NCBI GenBank assembly: GCA_903893215.1
Contig: CAITLJ010000070.1
Span: 94,287-158,286, forward strand
Direction of reading: 5' to 3'
Origin: an uncultured Ferrovum sp.
GTDB taxonomy: Bacteria > Pseudomonadota > Gammaproteobacteria > Burkholderiales > Ferrovaceae
DNA length: 64,000 nt
The notes below the pieces were generated by a model. That model searched no databases. It was not told the origin of the DNA and worked only from the letters and a program-made list of their open reading frames with translations. Below are positions 52,925 to 60,811 of this stretch, piece by piece (position 1 is the stretch's first letter; the number at the start of each line of letters is the position of its first letter). The position numbers and the translations under genes were made by a program.

Positions 52925-53491
52925 CTAGTGCGCTGCGAGCAGCTCGACGGTGAATATGCAGGCCTTGCGTGGCAGGGAAATCGCCCCGGCGTCATGATGA
53001 CGCAACTGGTGCTGGTCGGCTGCGGGAACGTAAACCTCCCAGGTATCGCCAATCTGCATCAGGTGCACGGCGGCCGCGAGCGGTGCCGGAAGCTGGCTCA
53101 GGGTGTAGCGCTGGCCCTTGCGCAGTCGTGCCTGCAACTCGCCAGGCACATCGGCGGCGGCTGCGCGCAAATCGCGCTGCGCAAGATTGAGCACCACCAT
53201 TTCTGCACCCTGCGCGCTGGCTCCCTCGCCCGCCCGGACACGCAATCCCTGCGCACCACCGGGCAATGCCACCACTCCTGGCCGCTGGGCATTCTGCACA
53301 AAAAACTCGGTATCGCTGGCGCCACTGGGTGGCTGTGCAGTCGCGGCTTCGGTCGGGCCTGCCTGAGGCGCCTGGGTGTTATCCGCGTCGGCAGCAGCAC
53401 CGGTGGCCGCGACGGTCAGCCAGCCTGCCAGAAGGAAACCCGCGACGGCCGTGACGGGGCGGGTAAGGGGGGAGTGCGGTTCTGAATTCAC
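52925..53491 (-). CDS. Degenerate FKBP-like (MofB-like) exported protein
   Basis: A 188-residue exported protein. Residues 1-34 are a signal peptide (AVAGFLLAGWLTVAATGAAA). After a Pro/Thr-rich linker, FFVQNAQRPGVVALPGG matches the entry to Mip/FkpA-type FKBP domains. AAVHLMQIGDTWEVYVPA and IFTVELLAAH match their central and last strands. The FKBP segment with the active-site YxG, FDSS and AYGERG residues is missing or replaced, so prolyl isomerase activity is unlikely. It is convergent with the cytochrome gene; MofB of Leptothrix has been described as FKBP-like, from memory. Confidence 0.55.
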   Translation of the reverse strand: MNSEPHSPLTRPVTAVAGFLLAGWLTVAATGAAADADNTQAPQAGPTEAATAQPPSGASDTEFFVQNAQRPGVVALPGGAQGLRVRAGEGASAQGAEMVVLNLAQRDLRAAAADVPGELQARLRKGQRYTLSQLPAPLAAAVHLMQIGDTWEVYVPAADQHQLRHHDAGAISLPRKACIFTVELLAAH

Positions 53492-53637
53492 TGTTGAGTC
53501 TTCCCTGTGGAGTCATGGTCGGGCGTGCTGATCGCCTGCTCCGTGATTGTAGGGAATTTTTGTGAGTTTTCCTGCACCGGATCTGCGCGATGGTCCGGGT
53601 CGCCACCGCTGTCCGGTTGGGTGCTGGCGCCAAAGGC

Positions 53638-53820
53638 TTAGCGCCGCTTTGCGTCCGCTGCGCTCTGCTGCAGGTCACCGACAGCAGACTGCACTTTGCC
53701 GACGCCTTGTTTTGCAACGCCCTTGACCTGCTGTTCCTTTTTGCCAGTCAGCTTTCCGACACCTTCCTGGATTTTTCCCGCCACGTTTTTCACTTCGCCG
53801 TTGACCTGATTCTTGTTCAT
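53638..53820 (-). CDS. CsbD family stress protein
   Basis: A 60-residue hydrophilic protein with the CsbD pattern: NKNQVNGEVKNVAGKIQEG, then VGKLTGKKEQQVKGVAKQGVGKVQ. CsbD proteins are small, unstructured general-stress proteins of unknown mechanism. ATG 53820 is 41 bases downstream of a 60-bp element that recurs upstream of the secreted protein gene at 55822. The upstream in-frame reading through that element is not credible. Confidence 0.88.
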   Translation of the reverse strand: MNKNQVNGEVKNVAGKIQEGVGKLTGKKEQQVKGVAKQGVGKVQSAVGDLQQSAADAKRR

Positions 53821-53860
53821 TTGCATCACCTCTGATTGCAGTGCGGATTGCACTGCTAAG

Positions 53861-53920
53861 TCATTAGGCGCGTACCGCGAACGCTGCGATGTGCGTTTCC
53901 ACACAGGCCAAACCGCAGTC
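53861..53920 (-). repeat. 60-bp upstream element, copy A
   Basis: 50 of 60 positions match copy B at 55872-55931. The best block on the minus strand is CCTGTGTGGAA, then CGCACATCGCA. It ends 41 bases before the CsbD start. Probably a shared promoter/regulatory segment rather than a mobile element. Confidence 0.75.
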
Positions 53921-53922
53921 AG

Positions 53923-54978
53923 TCAGGCAGCCGGCGTTGCTGCAGCCAGCCAACCCCGCCAGATGGTCAGGCCCAGCCCGAGGATCACGGGTCCGATAAA
54001 AATCCCGATCAAGCCAAACGCGCTGGCACCTCCGAGTACACCGAAGACCGTCAGGAGGAGGGGCATGTGCGTGGCACTGCTGATGAAGATGGGACGCAGT
54101 ATGTTGTCCACGGGATGAACCAGCACGAAACCCCACGCGAACATCGCCAGCCCTTTCCACACAGCTCCTTTGGCCAGAAGCCAGACTCCGACGGTCACCC
54201 AGACAAATCCGGTGCCGACCAAGGGTACGACCGAGAGCAGCGCAGTGGCGAATCCAAGCAGGACCGGCGCACGGACGCCCAGCAGCCAGTAACCCAGCGC
54301 AGCGACCGCGCCCTGCACGATCGCCGCCAACAGCACGCCGAATACCACCGCATTGATCATTGTCATGCCGGTCGCAAAGTAAGGAAGTATTCTGGCCCCG
54401 ACGTAACTCGTGGCCACCTGCTTCAACTGCCGCGCGATGTCTTCTCCGTCGCGCAGCAGGAAAAACACCGCCATCAGCGCAAACGCCAAGGTCAGCAGGT
54501 TGCGTCCGATTTCGCCCATGATCTGGCTCAGTTCGCCGGCCCAGCGCTGGGCATACTCGGCACAGAGGCTGCTCAGCCAGCCCGGACCCGAGGTATGTTC
54601 GGTGAGCCAGGCCTGCAGCGCTCCGCCCAGCCAGGGAACATCCCGCAGGGCAGCAGGAACCTGCAGCGACTCCTGGTCCGGTGCAGCCCTGGTCGCGTTA
54701 TAGGCAGCGACGAGTTCCGTCTCGGCCAGTGTGCCGATCGTAACCAGGGGCAGGATAATCAGTGCGGCAATTGCCGAGGTCATCACCATGGCCCTGAGGT
54801 TGGCATGGGCTGGCATCAGGCGCTGCAAGCGGCACTGCAGCGGCCAGCTGACGTAAGCCAGGATAATGGCCCAAGCGATTGCGGTCAGGAATGGACGCAG
54901 GACATACGCGATCAGCGTCAGGATCGCGATCAGGGCAATCGTCAGCAGCACGCGAGAGGTCACAATAAGTGGGCTCAT
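53923..54978 (-). CDS. AI-2E/PerM family transporter
   Basis: A 351-residue inner-membrane protein with about seven helices: VLLTIALIAILTLIAYVLRPFL at the start, a central LTLAFALMAVFFLLRDGEDIARQL, and the C-terminal family segment PVDNILRPIFISSATHMPLLLTVFGVLGGASAFGLIGIFIGPVILGLG cut into the usual helices. Members export AI-2 or act as Na+/H+ antiporters; substrate is uncertain. ATG 54978 is preferred over an overlong reading that would overlap the lipoprotein gene. Confidence 0.88.
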   Translation of the reverse strand: MSPLIVTSRVLLTIALIAILTLIAYVLRPFLTAIAWAIILAYVSWPLQCRLQRLMPAHANLRAMVMTSAIAALIILPLVTIGTLAETELVAAYNATRAAPDQESLQVPAALRDVPWLGGALQAWLTEHTSGPGWLSSLCAEYAQRWAGELSQIMGEIGRNLLTLAFALMAVFFLLRDGEDIARQLKQVATSYVGARILPYFATGMTMINAVVFGVLLAAIVQGAVAALGYWLLGVRAPVLLGFATALLSVVPLVGTGFVWVTVGVWLLAKGAVWKGLAMFAWGFVLVHPVDNILRPIFISSATHMPLLLTVFGVLGGASAFGLIGIFIGPVILGLGLTIWRGWLAAATPAA

Positions 54979-55051
54979 GGCGTCAATACTGCCGGGCAGT
55001 TGCCAGCGGCTCAGTGCGCTAGCCACCAATGCCTGGCGCACGCCCGGCGCA

Positions 55052-55525
55052 TTACCAGCCCATGCGACCGCCGTATCCCCAGCGGTAGGACGAACCCCAA
55101 GGACCCCATGCGCTCCAGTTCCAGGCGTTGTCCCGGTACATTTGTGCTGCCAACACTTGCTGGTCCGCCAAGTGCCGTTGCTGCTGGTCACGCCTGTACT
55201 GGTTATATGCGTCCTGCGTTCCGACATACAGACAGCCGCAAACCAAGGGGTCGGCCAGAACGTAATGGACGTCATCGCCATCAATCTCACTGACGAATTT
55301 GTGCGGGGGCAGGCGGTTCAACATCGCCTGACGTTCCGGTGTGTTGGCGGGTCTCACCAGAAATCCAGCCGCGGCCAGGTAGTCTGCCTGCCGCTCGGCA
55401 CGCTGCTCGGCGGTTTGGCAACCAGTCAACATCCCGAGTCCGACGAGTGACATCCCGATAGCGGCCGAGCGCCATGCCGAAACCACCTGCGCCCCGTTGG
55501 CTGCGATGTAACGTTGAGTGTTCAT
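55052..55525 (-). CDS. Small outer-membrane-type lipoprotein, hypothetical
   Basis: A 157-residue protein with lipobox LTGC (about residue 36) after the hydrophobic stretch GMSLVGLGML. The mature part is charged and Gln-rich (DAYNQYRRDQQQRHLADQQ), has a CGC pair, and ends in a Trp/Gly-rich tail (WNWSAWGPWGSSYRWGYGG). I do not recognise the family. It lies between the transporter and a short secreted protein on the same strand. Confidence 0.72.
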   Translation of the reverse strand: MNTQRYIAANGAQVVSAWRSAAIGMSLVGLGMLTGCQTAEQRAERQADYLAAAGFLVRPANTPERQAMLNRLPPHKFVSEIDGDDVHYVLADPLVCGCLYVGTQDAYNQYRRDQQQRHLADQQVLAAQMYRDNAWNWSAWGPWGSSYRWGYGGRMGW

Positions 55526-55531
55526 TTTCGG

Positions 55532-55822
55532 TTACGGGCTTGCGATGGGTTTTGGTGCGGGCACGGGAACTGCCTTATGTTTCTGGCTGGACGGCAGCGT
55601 CTTGGCCTTACGACTCGCGCCCTCGTGCGCCGCTGGCTGCATCGTGTCAGCAGACTGACTCGAAATGGTCCCGGTAGCCGGATCCTGATTCGGGGTCAGG
55701 CTGCCAGGCGCGATCTTTGCAGGGCTAGCATCCGGATTGGTGGATTGGGCAAAGACAGTCCCTGGCACCAATGCGGTGAGCGTCAAAAATACGGCAGCAT
55801 ACAAACTCTGAATTTTCGTCAT
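55532..55822 (-). CDS. Short exported Pro/Ser-rich protein
   Basis: A 96-residue protein with a signal peptide (IQSLYAAVFLTLTALVPGTVFAQ) and a disordered mature part rich in Pro, Ser and Lys (NPDASPAKIAPGS, KHKAVPVPAPKP). The function is unknown. ATG 55822 follows GGAGGAACAAGG. A 60-bp element like the one before the CsbD gene lies 50 bases upstream, which suggests co-regulation. Confidence 0.65.
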   Translation of the reverse strand: MTKIQSLYAAVFLTLTALVPGTVFAQSTNPDASPAKIAPGSLTPNQDPATGTISSQSADTMQPAAHEGASRKAKTLPSSQKHKAVPVPAPKPIASP

Positions 55823-55871
55823 GCCTTGTTCCTCCAGCGCTGGTTCCAATGCGAAGTGCACCGGGAGGACG

Positions 55872-55931
55872 TCATTAGGCGCGTCTTGCGGATGTTGCGA
55901 TGTGCGCTTCCACACAGGATAAGCCGCAGTC
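55872..55931 (-). repeat. 60-bp upstream element, copy B
   Basis: Matches copy A (53861-53920) at 50 of 60 positions and has the same orientation relative to its gene. It lies between the ankyrin gene stop (55980) and the short exported protein start (55822). Confidence 0.75.
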
Positions 55932-55979
55932 CACGAGCATTGGCCGGACCCAGCGGATTGGCGGACGCGCTCGGCGCGC

Positions 55980-56645
55980 TCAGGAATGGGCCGCCAGCAG
56001 GGTCGCCACCTCGGTCTTGCCGGCACGCTCGGCGATGTCGAGGGCCGTGAGGCCACGGTTATCTCGCAGCGCCGTGTTGGCATGGCGTGCCAGCAGCAAC
56101 CGTACGACTTCGGGATACCCCTCGCCGGCGGCCCACATCAGCGCTGTCAGGCCATTTTCGTACACGCCATCGACGTTGGCGCCGCCATCGAGCAGGGCGT
56201 TTACGGCCTCTACGTGACCATTTCCTGCCGCATAGACCATCGCCGACTTGCCAAGCTGATCGCGCGCATCCACCTTGGCGCCGTGCTGGATCAGCAGTCG
56301 AACGATGTCGGCATGTCCTTCGTACGCGGCTGACATCAGCGGGGTGACCTGTGCCGCATTGCCAAGCTCAAGGTCGGCTGCGTGATCGACTAGCAGTCGC
56401 GCCATCGCCAGATTGCCTTTGCGCGCAGCGAGGTTGAGCGGCGTGTCGCCGGCACGGGTGCGGGAATTGACATTGGCGCCTTCGGCAATCAGGTTGCCCA
56501 GGCGCACGGTATCGTCCTGCTTGGCGGCAATCATCAGCCGGGCGTTCAGATTGATCTCCTGTGCTACGGCCGGCGCTTGGCCGGCAAGGAGGAGCACGGC
56601 GAGCAGGCTGGCGAGCATTGTCTGTTTTTGGGTAGTGCGCTGCAT
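55980..56645 (-). CDS. Exported ankyrin-repeat protein
   Basis: A 221-residue protein with a signal peptide (LASLLAVLLLAGQAPAVAQE) and five to six ankyrin repeats. Examples are GDTPLNLAARKGNLAMARLLVD, VTPLMSAAYEGHADIVRLLIQHG and GLTALMWAAGEGYPEVVRLLL, each cut at its repeat boundary. Periplasmic ankyrin proteins such as AnkB relatives protect against peroxide or bind partners; none is specified here. ATG 56645 gives the signal peptide directly. Confidence 0.88.
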   Translation of the reverse strand: MQRTTQKQTMLASLLAVLLLAGQAPAVAQEINLNARLMIAAKQDDTVRLGNLIAEGANVNSRTRAGDTPLNLAARKGNLAMARLLVDHAADLELGNAAQVTPLMSAAYEGHADIVRLLIQHGAKVDARDQLGKSAMVYAAGNGHVEAVNALLDGGANVDGVYENGLTALMWAAGEGYPEVVRLLLARHANTALRDNRGLTALDIAERAGKTEVATLLAAHS

Positions 56646-56977
56646 GCAAGTTTTCCTGGTGGATGAAATGCGGTCTTGCGTGACCGGACGGGGCGAAGCG
56701 GCATGGCGATGGTTACGTGGCCGCGCGGACGGGGAGTTGGAGTGCGCAGGCTCTCCGGTCTCCGACTTGCGCGCAGCGCGCACGCCGGACAAGGCGATTT
56801 CCTTTGGGGCATCGTTTGCACTATTCTATTCTGCGCAGGCAAGGATGCACGAGTGCTGTGACGTGTGTGCGGAATTGTCCTGCCGCGACAACGAAGCTGG
56901 AAATCAACGATAACAATCGACACTTACCGCCCATTCAGAGCGGGGCCTTCGCGGCCGACCTAAAGGAGGATTGACGT

Positions 56978-58690
56978 ATGAAGACATCATTGCGATCGCT
57001 GTTGCTTACCGCCAGTGTGATGGCTGCGGTATCGGCCATGGCTGCCGAGGAAATTACCGGCGCTGGCGCTCAGAAAGATGGCGCGATCCGCGCCAACGTG
57101 ACTGTCAACCAAGGCATGCTGGATAACGCTGCCAAAAACATGACAGACAACCTTCATGTGAACGGCAATTACGGCCAGACCCGCTACGCCATGGCCAAGC
57201 AGATCAACGCGGGCAACGTCGGCAAGCTGAAGCCCGCCTTCGTGTTCCAGACTGCCGTGGTCGAGTCGATGGAAACGGCCCCTGTGGTGGTGAATGGCGT
57301 GATGTACGTCACCACGTCGTTTGATCATGTCTATGCGCTCGATGCCACCACGGGCAAGGAATTGTGGCATTACAAGCAAAAGCTCGGTCCGGTCGCCACC
57401 TACTGCTGTGGTCCGAACAACCGCGGTGTCGCCGTCGCCGGTGATAAGGTCTATCTGGGTACGCTGGATGCCAAACTGGTGGCGCTGGATGCCAAGACCG
57501 GCAAGATGCTCTGGGAGACCGAAATCGCCGACCCCGAAAAGGGCTACAGCGAAACCATGGCCCCCGTGGTCGCCGACGGCAAGGTGCTGATGGGCACCAA
57601 TGGCGGCGAATACGGCATCCGTGGCTTTGTGAAGGCGTTTGACGCCGAGACCGGCAAGCTTGTGTGGACGTTCTACACCATTCCCGAGAAGGGCCATGAA
57701 GGTGTCTTCGCAACCAAGGATGCCGCCGGTCGCGACATGCACCGCGACATCGCTGCCGAAAAGGCCGAATTGGCGCGCGATGCCTCGTTCTACCAGACAC
57801 TGGGCGGCGGCGTATGGATGACCCCGGCCATTGACCGGAAAGCGGGCCTGGTGTTCTTCACGGTTGGCAACCCGTCGCCGGACCTTTACGGCGCGAAGCG
57901 ACCGGGCGACAACCTTTACACCGACTCGCTGGTGGCGATTGACCTGAACACCGGCGAATACCGCTGGCACTATCAGTATGTGGCCCACGATGTGTGGGAT
58001 CTGGATGCGGTCAGCCCGCCGGTACTGGTGGACGTGAAGGACGAAAGCGGCAAGATGGTCGAAGGCGTCATCCACGGCGGCAAGACGGGCTATGTCTATG
58101 TGCACGATCGCAAGGATGGCCACCTGATCCGCCTGTCGAAGCCGATGGTGCCGCAAGACGGGGTGTGGAGCCTGCCGACGGCGTCCGGCGAGCGCATGGA
58201 ACTCGGTGCTAATGGCGGCGTTGAGTGGTCGCCGATGGCGGTCAATCCAAAAATCGGTGCGGCGTATGCCGTCAACCTGCTGCAGCCGATGACCTACCAC
58301 GTCGAAGAGGCCGCGTATCCGGGCGGTAAGCTGTGGCTGGGCGGGGCGTTCAAGACCATTCCGGGCGGCAAGCAGTCGGGTAACGTCACGGCGGTGGATT
58401 ACAACACCGGCAAGATCCTGTGGCAGCAGCCGACGGATGAGCCAATGATGGGCGGCGCGCTGGCAACAGCAGGTGATCTCGTCTTCGCGGGCGAGGGCAA
58501 TGGCGCCTTCAAGGCCTATCACGCCAAAACCGGCAAGGTGCTGTGGCAGTTCCAGTGTGGTGCGGGCGTGAATGCGCCGGCTGTCAGCTACATGGTGAAC
58601 GGCAAGCAGTACATTGCGGTTGCCGCCGGCGGCAACTCGCAGCTGGACTTCAAGCGCGGTAACAGCGTGTTCGTGTTCGCGCTGAATTAA
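56978..58690 (+). CDS. PQQ-dependent dehydrogenase, periplasmic
   Basis: A 570-residue eight-bladed propeller enzyme with a signal peptide ([14 protein letters not shown]). The vicinal Cys143-Cys144 in [11 protein letters not shown] match the disulfide of PQQ alcohol dehydrogenases. Glu211 ([10 protein letters not shown]), Asn298 (VGNPSPD) and the catalytic Asp341 in HDVWDLD are in place for the metal and PQQ. A second Asp (Asp343) follows, a feature of lanthanide methanol dehydrogenases but also of glucose dehydrogenase relatives. The substrate is therefore open. AAAGGAGG precedes ATG 56978. The cytochrome c gene follows. Confidence 0.88.
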   Translation: MKTSLRSLLLTASVMAAVSAMAAEEITGAGAQKDGAIRANVTVNQGMLDNAAKNMTDNLHVNGNYGQTRYAMAKQINAGNVGKLKPAFVFQTAVVESMETAPVVVNGVMYVTTSFDHVYALDATTGKELWHYKQKLGPVATYCCGPNNRGVAVAGDKVYLGTLDAKLVALDAKTGKMLWETEIADPEKGYSETMAPVVADGKVLMGTNGGEYGIRGFVKAFDAETGKLVWTFYTIPEKGHEGVFATKDAAGRDMHRDIAAEKAELARDASFYQTLGGGVWMTPAIDRKAGLVFFTVGNPSPDLYGAKRPGDNLYTDSLVAIDLNTGEYRWHYQYVAHDVWDLDAVSPPVLVDVKDESGKMVEGVIHGGKTGYVYVHDRKDGHLIRLSKPMVPQDGVWSLPTASGERMELGANGGVEWSPMAVNPKIGAAYAVNLLQPMTYHVEEAAYPGGKLWLGGAFKTIPGGKQSGNVTAVDYNTGKILWQQPTDEPMMGGALATAGDLVFAGEGNGAFKAYHAKTGKVLWQFQCGAGVNAPAVSYMVNGKQYIAVAAGGNSQLDFKRGNSVFVFALN

Positions 58691-58719
58691 GTCGCCCACT
58701 GAGTATTCAGTGCAGTAAC

Positions 58720-58745
58720 GACAGGGCTCCTTCGGGGGCCCTGTC
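58720..58745 (+). terminator. Stable UUCG-tetraloop hairpin between PQQ dehydrogenase and cytochrome genes
   Basis: GACAGGGCTCC (58720-58730) pairs with GGGGCCCTGTC (58735-58745) around TTCG. There is no T-run, so partial termination or 3'-end protection of the upstream mRNA is as likely as full termination. Confidence 0.5.
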
Positions 58746-58765
58746 ACTTGGCAAGAGGATCGATC

Positions 58766-59344
58766 GTGAAACGATGGTTTGTTGTTGAATTGATGCTGGC
58801 GGCCACCCTGCTGCTGGCTGTTACCGCCCGCGCGGACGAGGATGTGGCCAGCAAGGCCGCTGTCTGTGAGGCCTGTCACGGTGCCCAGGGGAATTCGCGC
58901 GATGGCGCCTACCCGATCATTGCCGGCCAGAATGCCCGCTATATTTATCTGGAGTTGCGCGACTTCAAGGAAGGCCGCCGCAGCAACCCGCTGATGTCGC
59001 CGATGGCAGCGGCCATGAGCAAGCAGGACATGCAGGCCTATGCTGACTACTTTGCCGCTCAGAAAGAACAGCCTACGCCGTTCAAGGCGGATCTACGTAA
59101 AGCGGCTCTCGGCAAACAGAAGGCCGACGAAACGCTTTGCTCGATGTGCCATCAGGGAGAGTTCGTCGGGCAGAACGAGATCCCCAAGGTGGCTGGCCAG
59201 CATCCAGAATATGTGATCAAGCAGCTGATGGATTTCAAGAATCATGTGCGCACCAACGATGCCGGGAACATGTCCAGCGTGTCCAAGACCCTGACCGCCG
59301 AGGACATGGAAAACCTGGCCAACTACATCGCCACCCTGTACTGA
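58766..59344 (+). CDS. Dihaem cytochrome c, c4-like
   Basis: A 192-residue exported protein (signal VELMLAATLLLAVTARAD) with two c-haem sites, CEACH and CSMCH, and candidate axial Met residues in NPLMSPMAAAM and NMSSVSKTL. This two-domain form resembles cytochrome c4/c553 pairs that take electrons from periplasmic dehydrogenases. It directly follows the PQQ enzyme and is its likely acceptor. GTG 58766 with AAGAGGA upstream is preferred over TTG 58748. Confidence 0.85.
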   Translation: MKRWFVVELMLAATLLLAVTARADEDVASKAAVCEACHGAQGNSRDGAYPIIAGQNARYIYLELRDFKEGRRSNPLMSPMAAAMSKQDMQAYADYFAAQKEQPTPFKADLRKAALGKQKADETLCSMCHQGEFVGQNEIPKVAGQHPEYVIKQLMDFKNHVRTNDAGNMSSVSKTLTAEDMENLANYIATLY

Positions 59345-59345
59345 A

Positions 59346-60734
59346 GTGTCTGCCCTGCGTCCGCCCTCGGTCGCAGGTCGGCCTCTGCGCCACCGCAAGC
59401 TTGGGCTGATGGGTTGTGCCTTGGGGGTGGCGCTGGGCGTTTTTGCCGCGGCGGGCGCGGCGGGCGCGGCGGATGCGGCGGATGCGGTGGATGCTGCGAC
59501 TGCGGCAGCAACGCCGTCGGCGGTCTTGCCCGATCGGCCATCCGGCGACGCGCCAGGTCCAGCGGACAGTTGGTTGATCCGTAATGGCCGCTGGTTCGAC
59601 GGAAACGCGTTCGTGGCGGACGAACGTCTGGTCCTGCAAGGGCGGTTTGTCGATGTCCTGCCGGGACCACCCCAGCGCACCCTGGATCTGCATGGGGCAT
59701 GGGTGGTTCCGCCTTATGGTGAGGCCCATAACCACAATCTGGACGACCTTGCTCTCGCCCCGGCGCTGATCCGACGCTACTTGCATGATGGCGTGTTCTA
59801 CCTGAAAAATCCGACGGATGTGGCGGAGCAGGTGGAACGCGTGCGTCCCTTGATCAACCGGCCTGACAGCGTGGATGCGGTTTATGCGCATGCGGGGATC
59901 ACCGCCACCGATGGGCACCCCAGCCTGCTTTACCGCTTTGTCGCGGAACGTGAGGGCAACCCCTATCCCGGTGGGTATCGCGACCACGCTTACGTCTGTG
60001 TCGACAATGAACAGGATCTCGCCGCAGTCTGGCCGCGGCTGCTGGCGACCCATCCGGATTTCATCAAGATTTATCTGCTCTACACCGACTCCTTCGCCAA
60101 GCGGAGGGATGATCCCGCATTTCGCGGTCTGAAGGGGCTGGATCCGGCGCTGGTGGCCAAGGTGAGCGAACGTGCGCACGCTGCAGGGCTGCGCGTGACC
60201 GCCCACGTCGAGACAGCGGCAGACTTTTCAGTGGCAGTGCGCGGAGGGGTTGACGAGATTGCCCATCTGCCGGGATATACCTTTGGCGTTTTCAATGTCG
60301 AGCGCTTTGTCCTGGATCCGGCCGCTGTGGCTGATGCTGCCGCCCGTGGCGTAACGGTGGTGACCACCACGTCGATCGCACGGAATGACCCCGGCAACCG
60401 TCTCGCCCTGATTGAGGCCAATCAGGTAGCCAATCTGCGTGCCCTGCATGCTGCCGGTGTGCGTCTGGCCCTGGGCAGCGACGATTACGCCCAGACTTCG
60501 GTAGTCGAGGCCATGAACCTGCTTCGTCTGGAGGCATTCGACAGGCGCACACTGCTCAACCTGTGGACCCGTGACACCGCCATGGCGATTTTTCCGGGCC
60601 GATCTTTGGGGCAGTTGCAGGCCGGTTATGAGGCGAGTTTTCTGGTACTGGGTGGTGATCCGCTGGTCGATTTCCACGAGACCCAGCACATCCTGCTGCG
60701 TTTCAAGCAGGGTTGGCTGCTGCCAGACATGTAG
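59346..60734 (+). CDS. Exported amidohydrolase-family metal-dependent hydrolase
   Basis: A 462-residue protein with a signal ([25 protein letters not shown]). The amidohydrolase fold follows: the N-terminal strand ends in HNHNLDD with the metal histidines, then [38 protein letters not shown] cut at its strand ends, [12 protein letters not shown] (late metal Asp) and the tail [14 protein letters not shown]. The substrate is unknown. GTG 59346 lies one base after the cytochrome stop, so it is probably in the PQQ operon. The signal is followed by a tandem repeat. Confidence 0.82.
   Translation: MSALRPPSVAGRPLRHRKLGLMGCALGVALGVFAAAGAAGAADAADAVDAATAAATPSAVLPDRPSGDAPGPADSWLIRNGRWFDGNAFVADERLVLQGRFVDVLPGPPQRTLDLHGAWVVPPYGEAHNHNLDDLALAPALIRRYLHDGVFYLKNPTDVAEQVERVRPLINRPDSVDAVYAHAGITATDGHPSLLYRFVAEREGNPYPGGYRDHAYVCVDNEQDLAAVWPRLLATHPDFIKIYLLYTDSFAKRRDDPAFRGLKGLDPALVAKVSERAHAAGLRVTAHVETAADFSVAVRGGVDEIAHLPGYTFGVFNVERFVLDPAAVADAAARGVTVVTTTSIARNDPGNRLALIEANQVANLRALHAAGVRLALGSDDYAQTSVVEAMNLLRLEAFDRRTLLNLWTRDTAMAIFPGRSLGQLQAGYEASFLVLGGDPLVDFHETQHILLRFKQGWLLPDM
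59448..59492 (+). repeat. Five tandem 9-bp GC-rich units in the amidohydrolase gene
   Basis: GCGGCGGGC occurs twice, GCGGCGGAT twice, then GCGGTGGAT. They encode an Ala/Gly/Asp-rich spacer after the signal peptide. In-frame unit changes would alter linker length without breaking the gene. Confidence 0.6.
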
Positions 60735-60811
60735 GACGCGCAGCGAACCGACAGACCGCGCGGTCCTGTGCAGACTTGCCCACGATGGCCGCACGTCATA
60801 AGGGAACCGCG

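Noticed and set aside
53861..55931. The two 60-bp repeats as insertion-sequence ends
   Set aside because: They are in direct orientation relative to their genes, no transposase lies between them, and no target duplications were seen.
56978..58690. Calling the PQQ enzyme a lanthanide-dependent XoxF
   Set aside because: The DxD motif is also normal in glucose-type quinoproteins, and other XoxF segments are not evident.
56987..58879. 630-residue minus-strand open frame
   Set aside because: Antisense to the PQQ dehydrogenase with its clear motifs.
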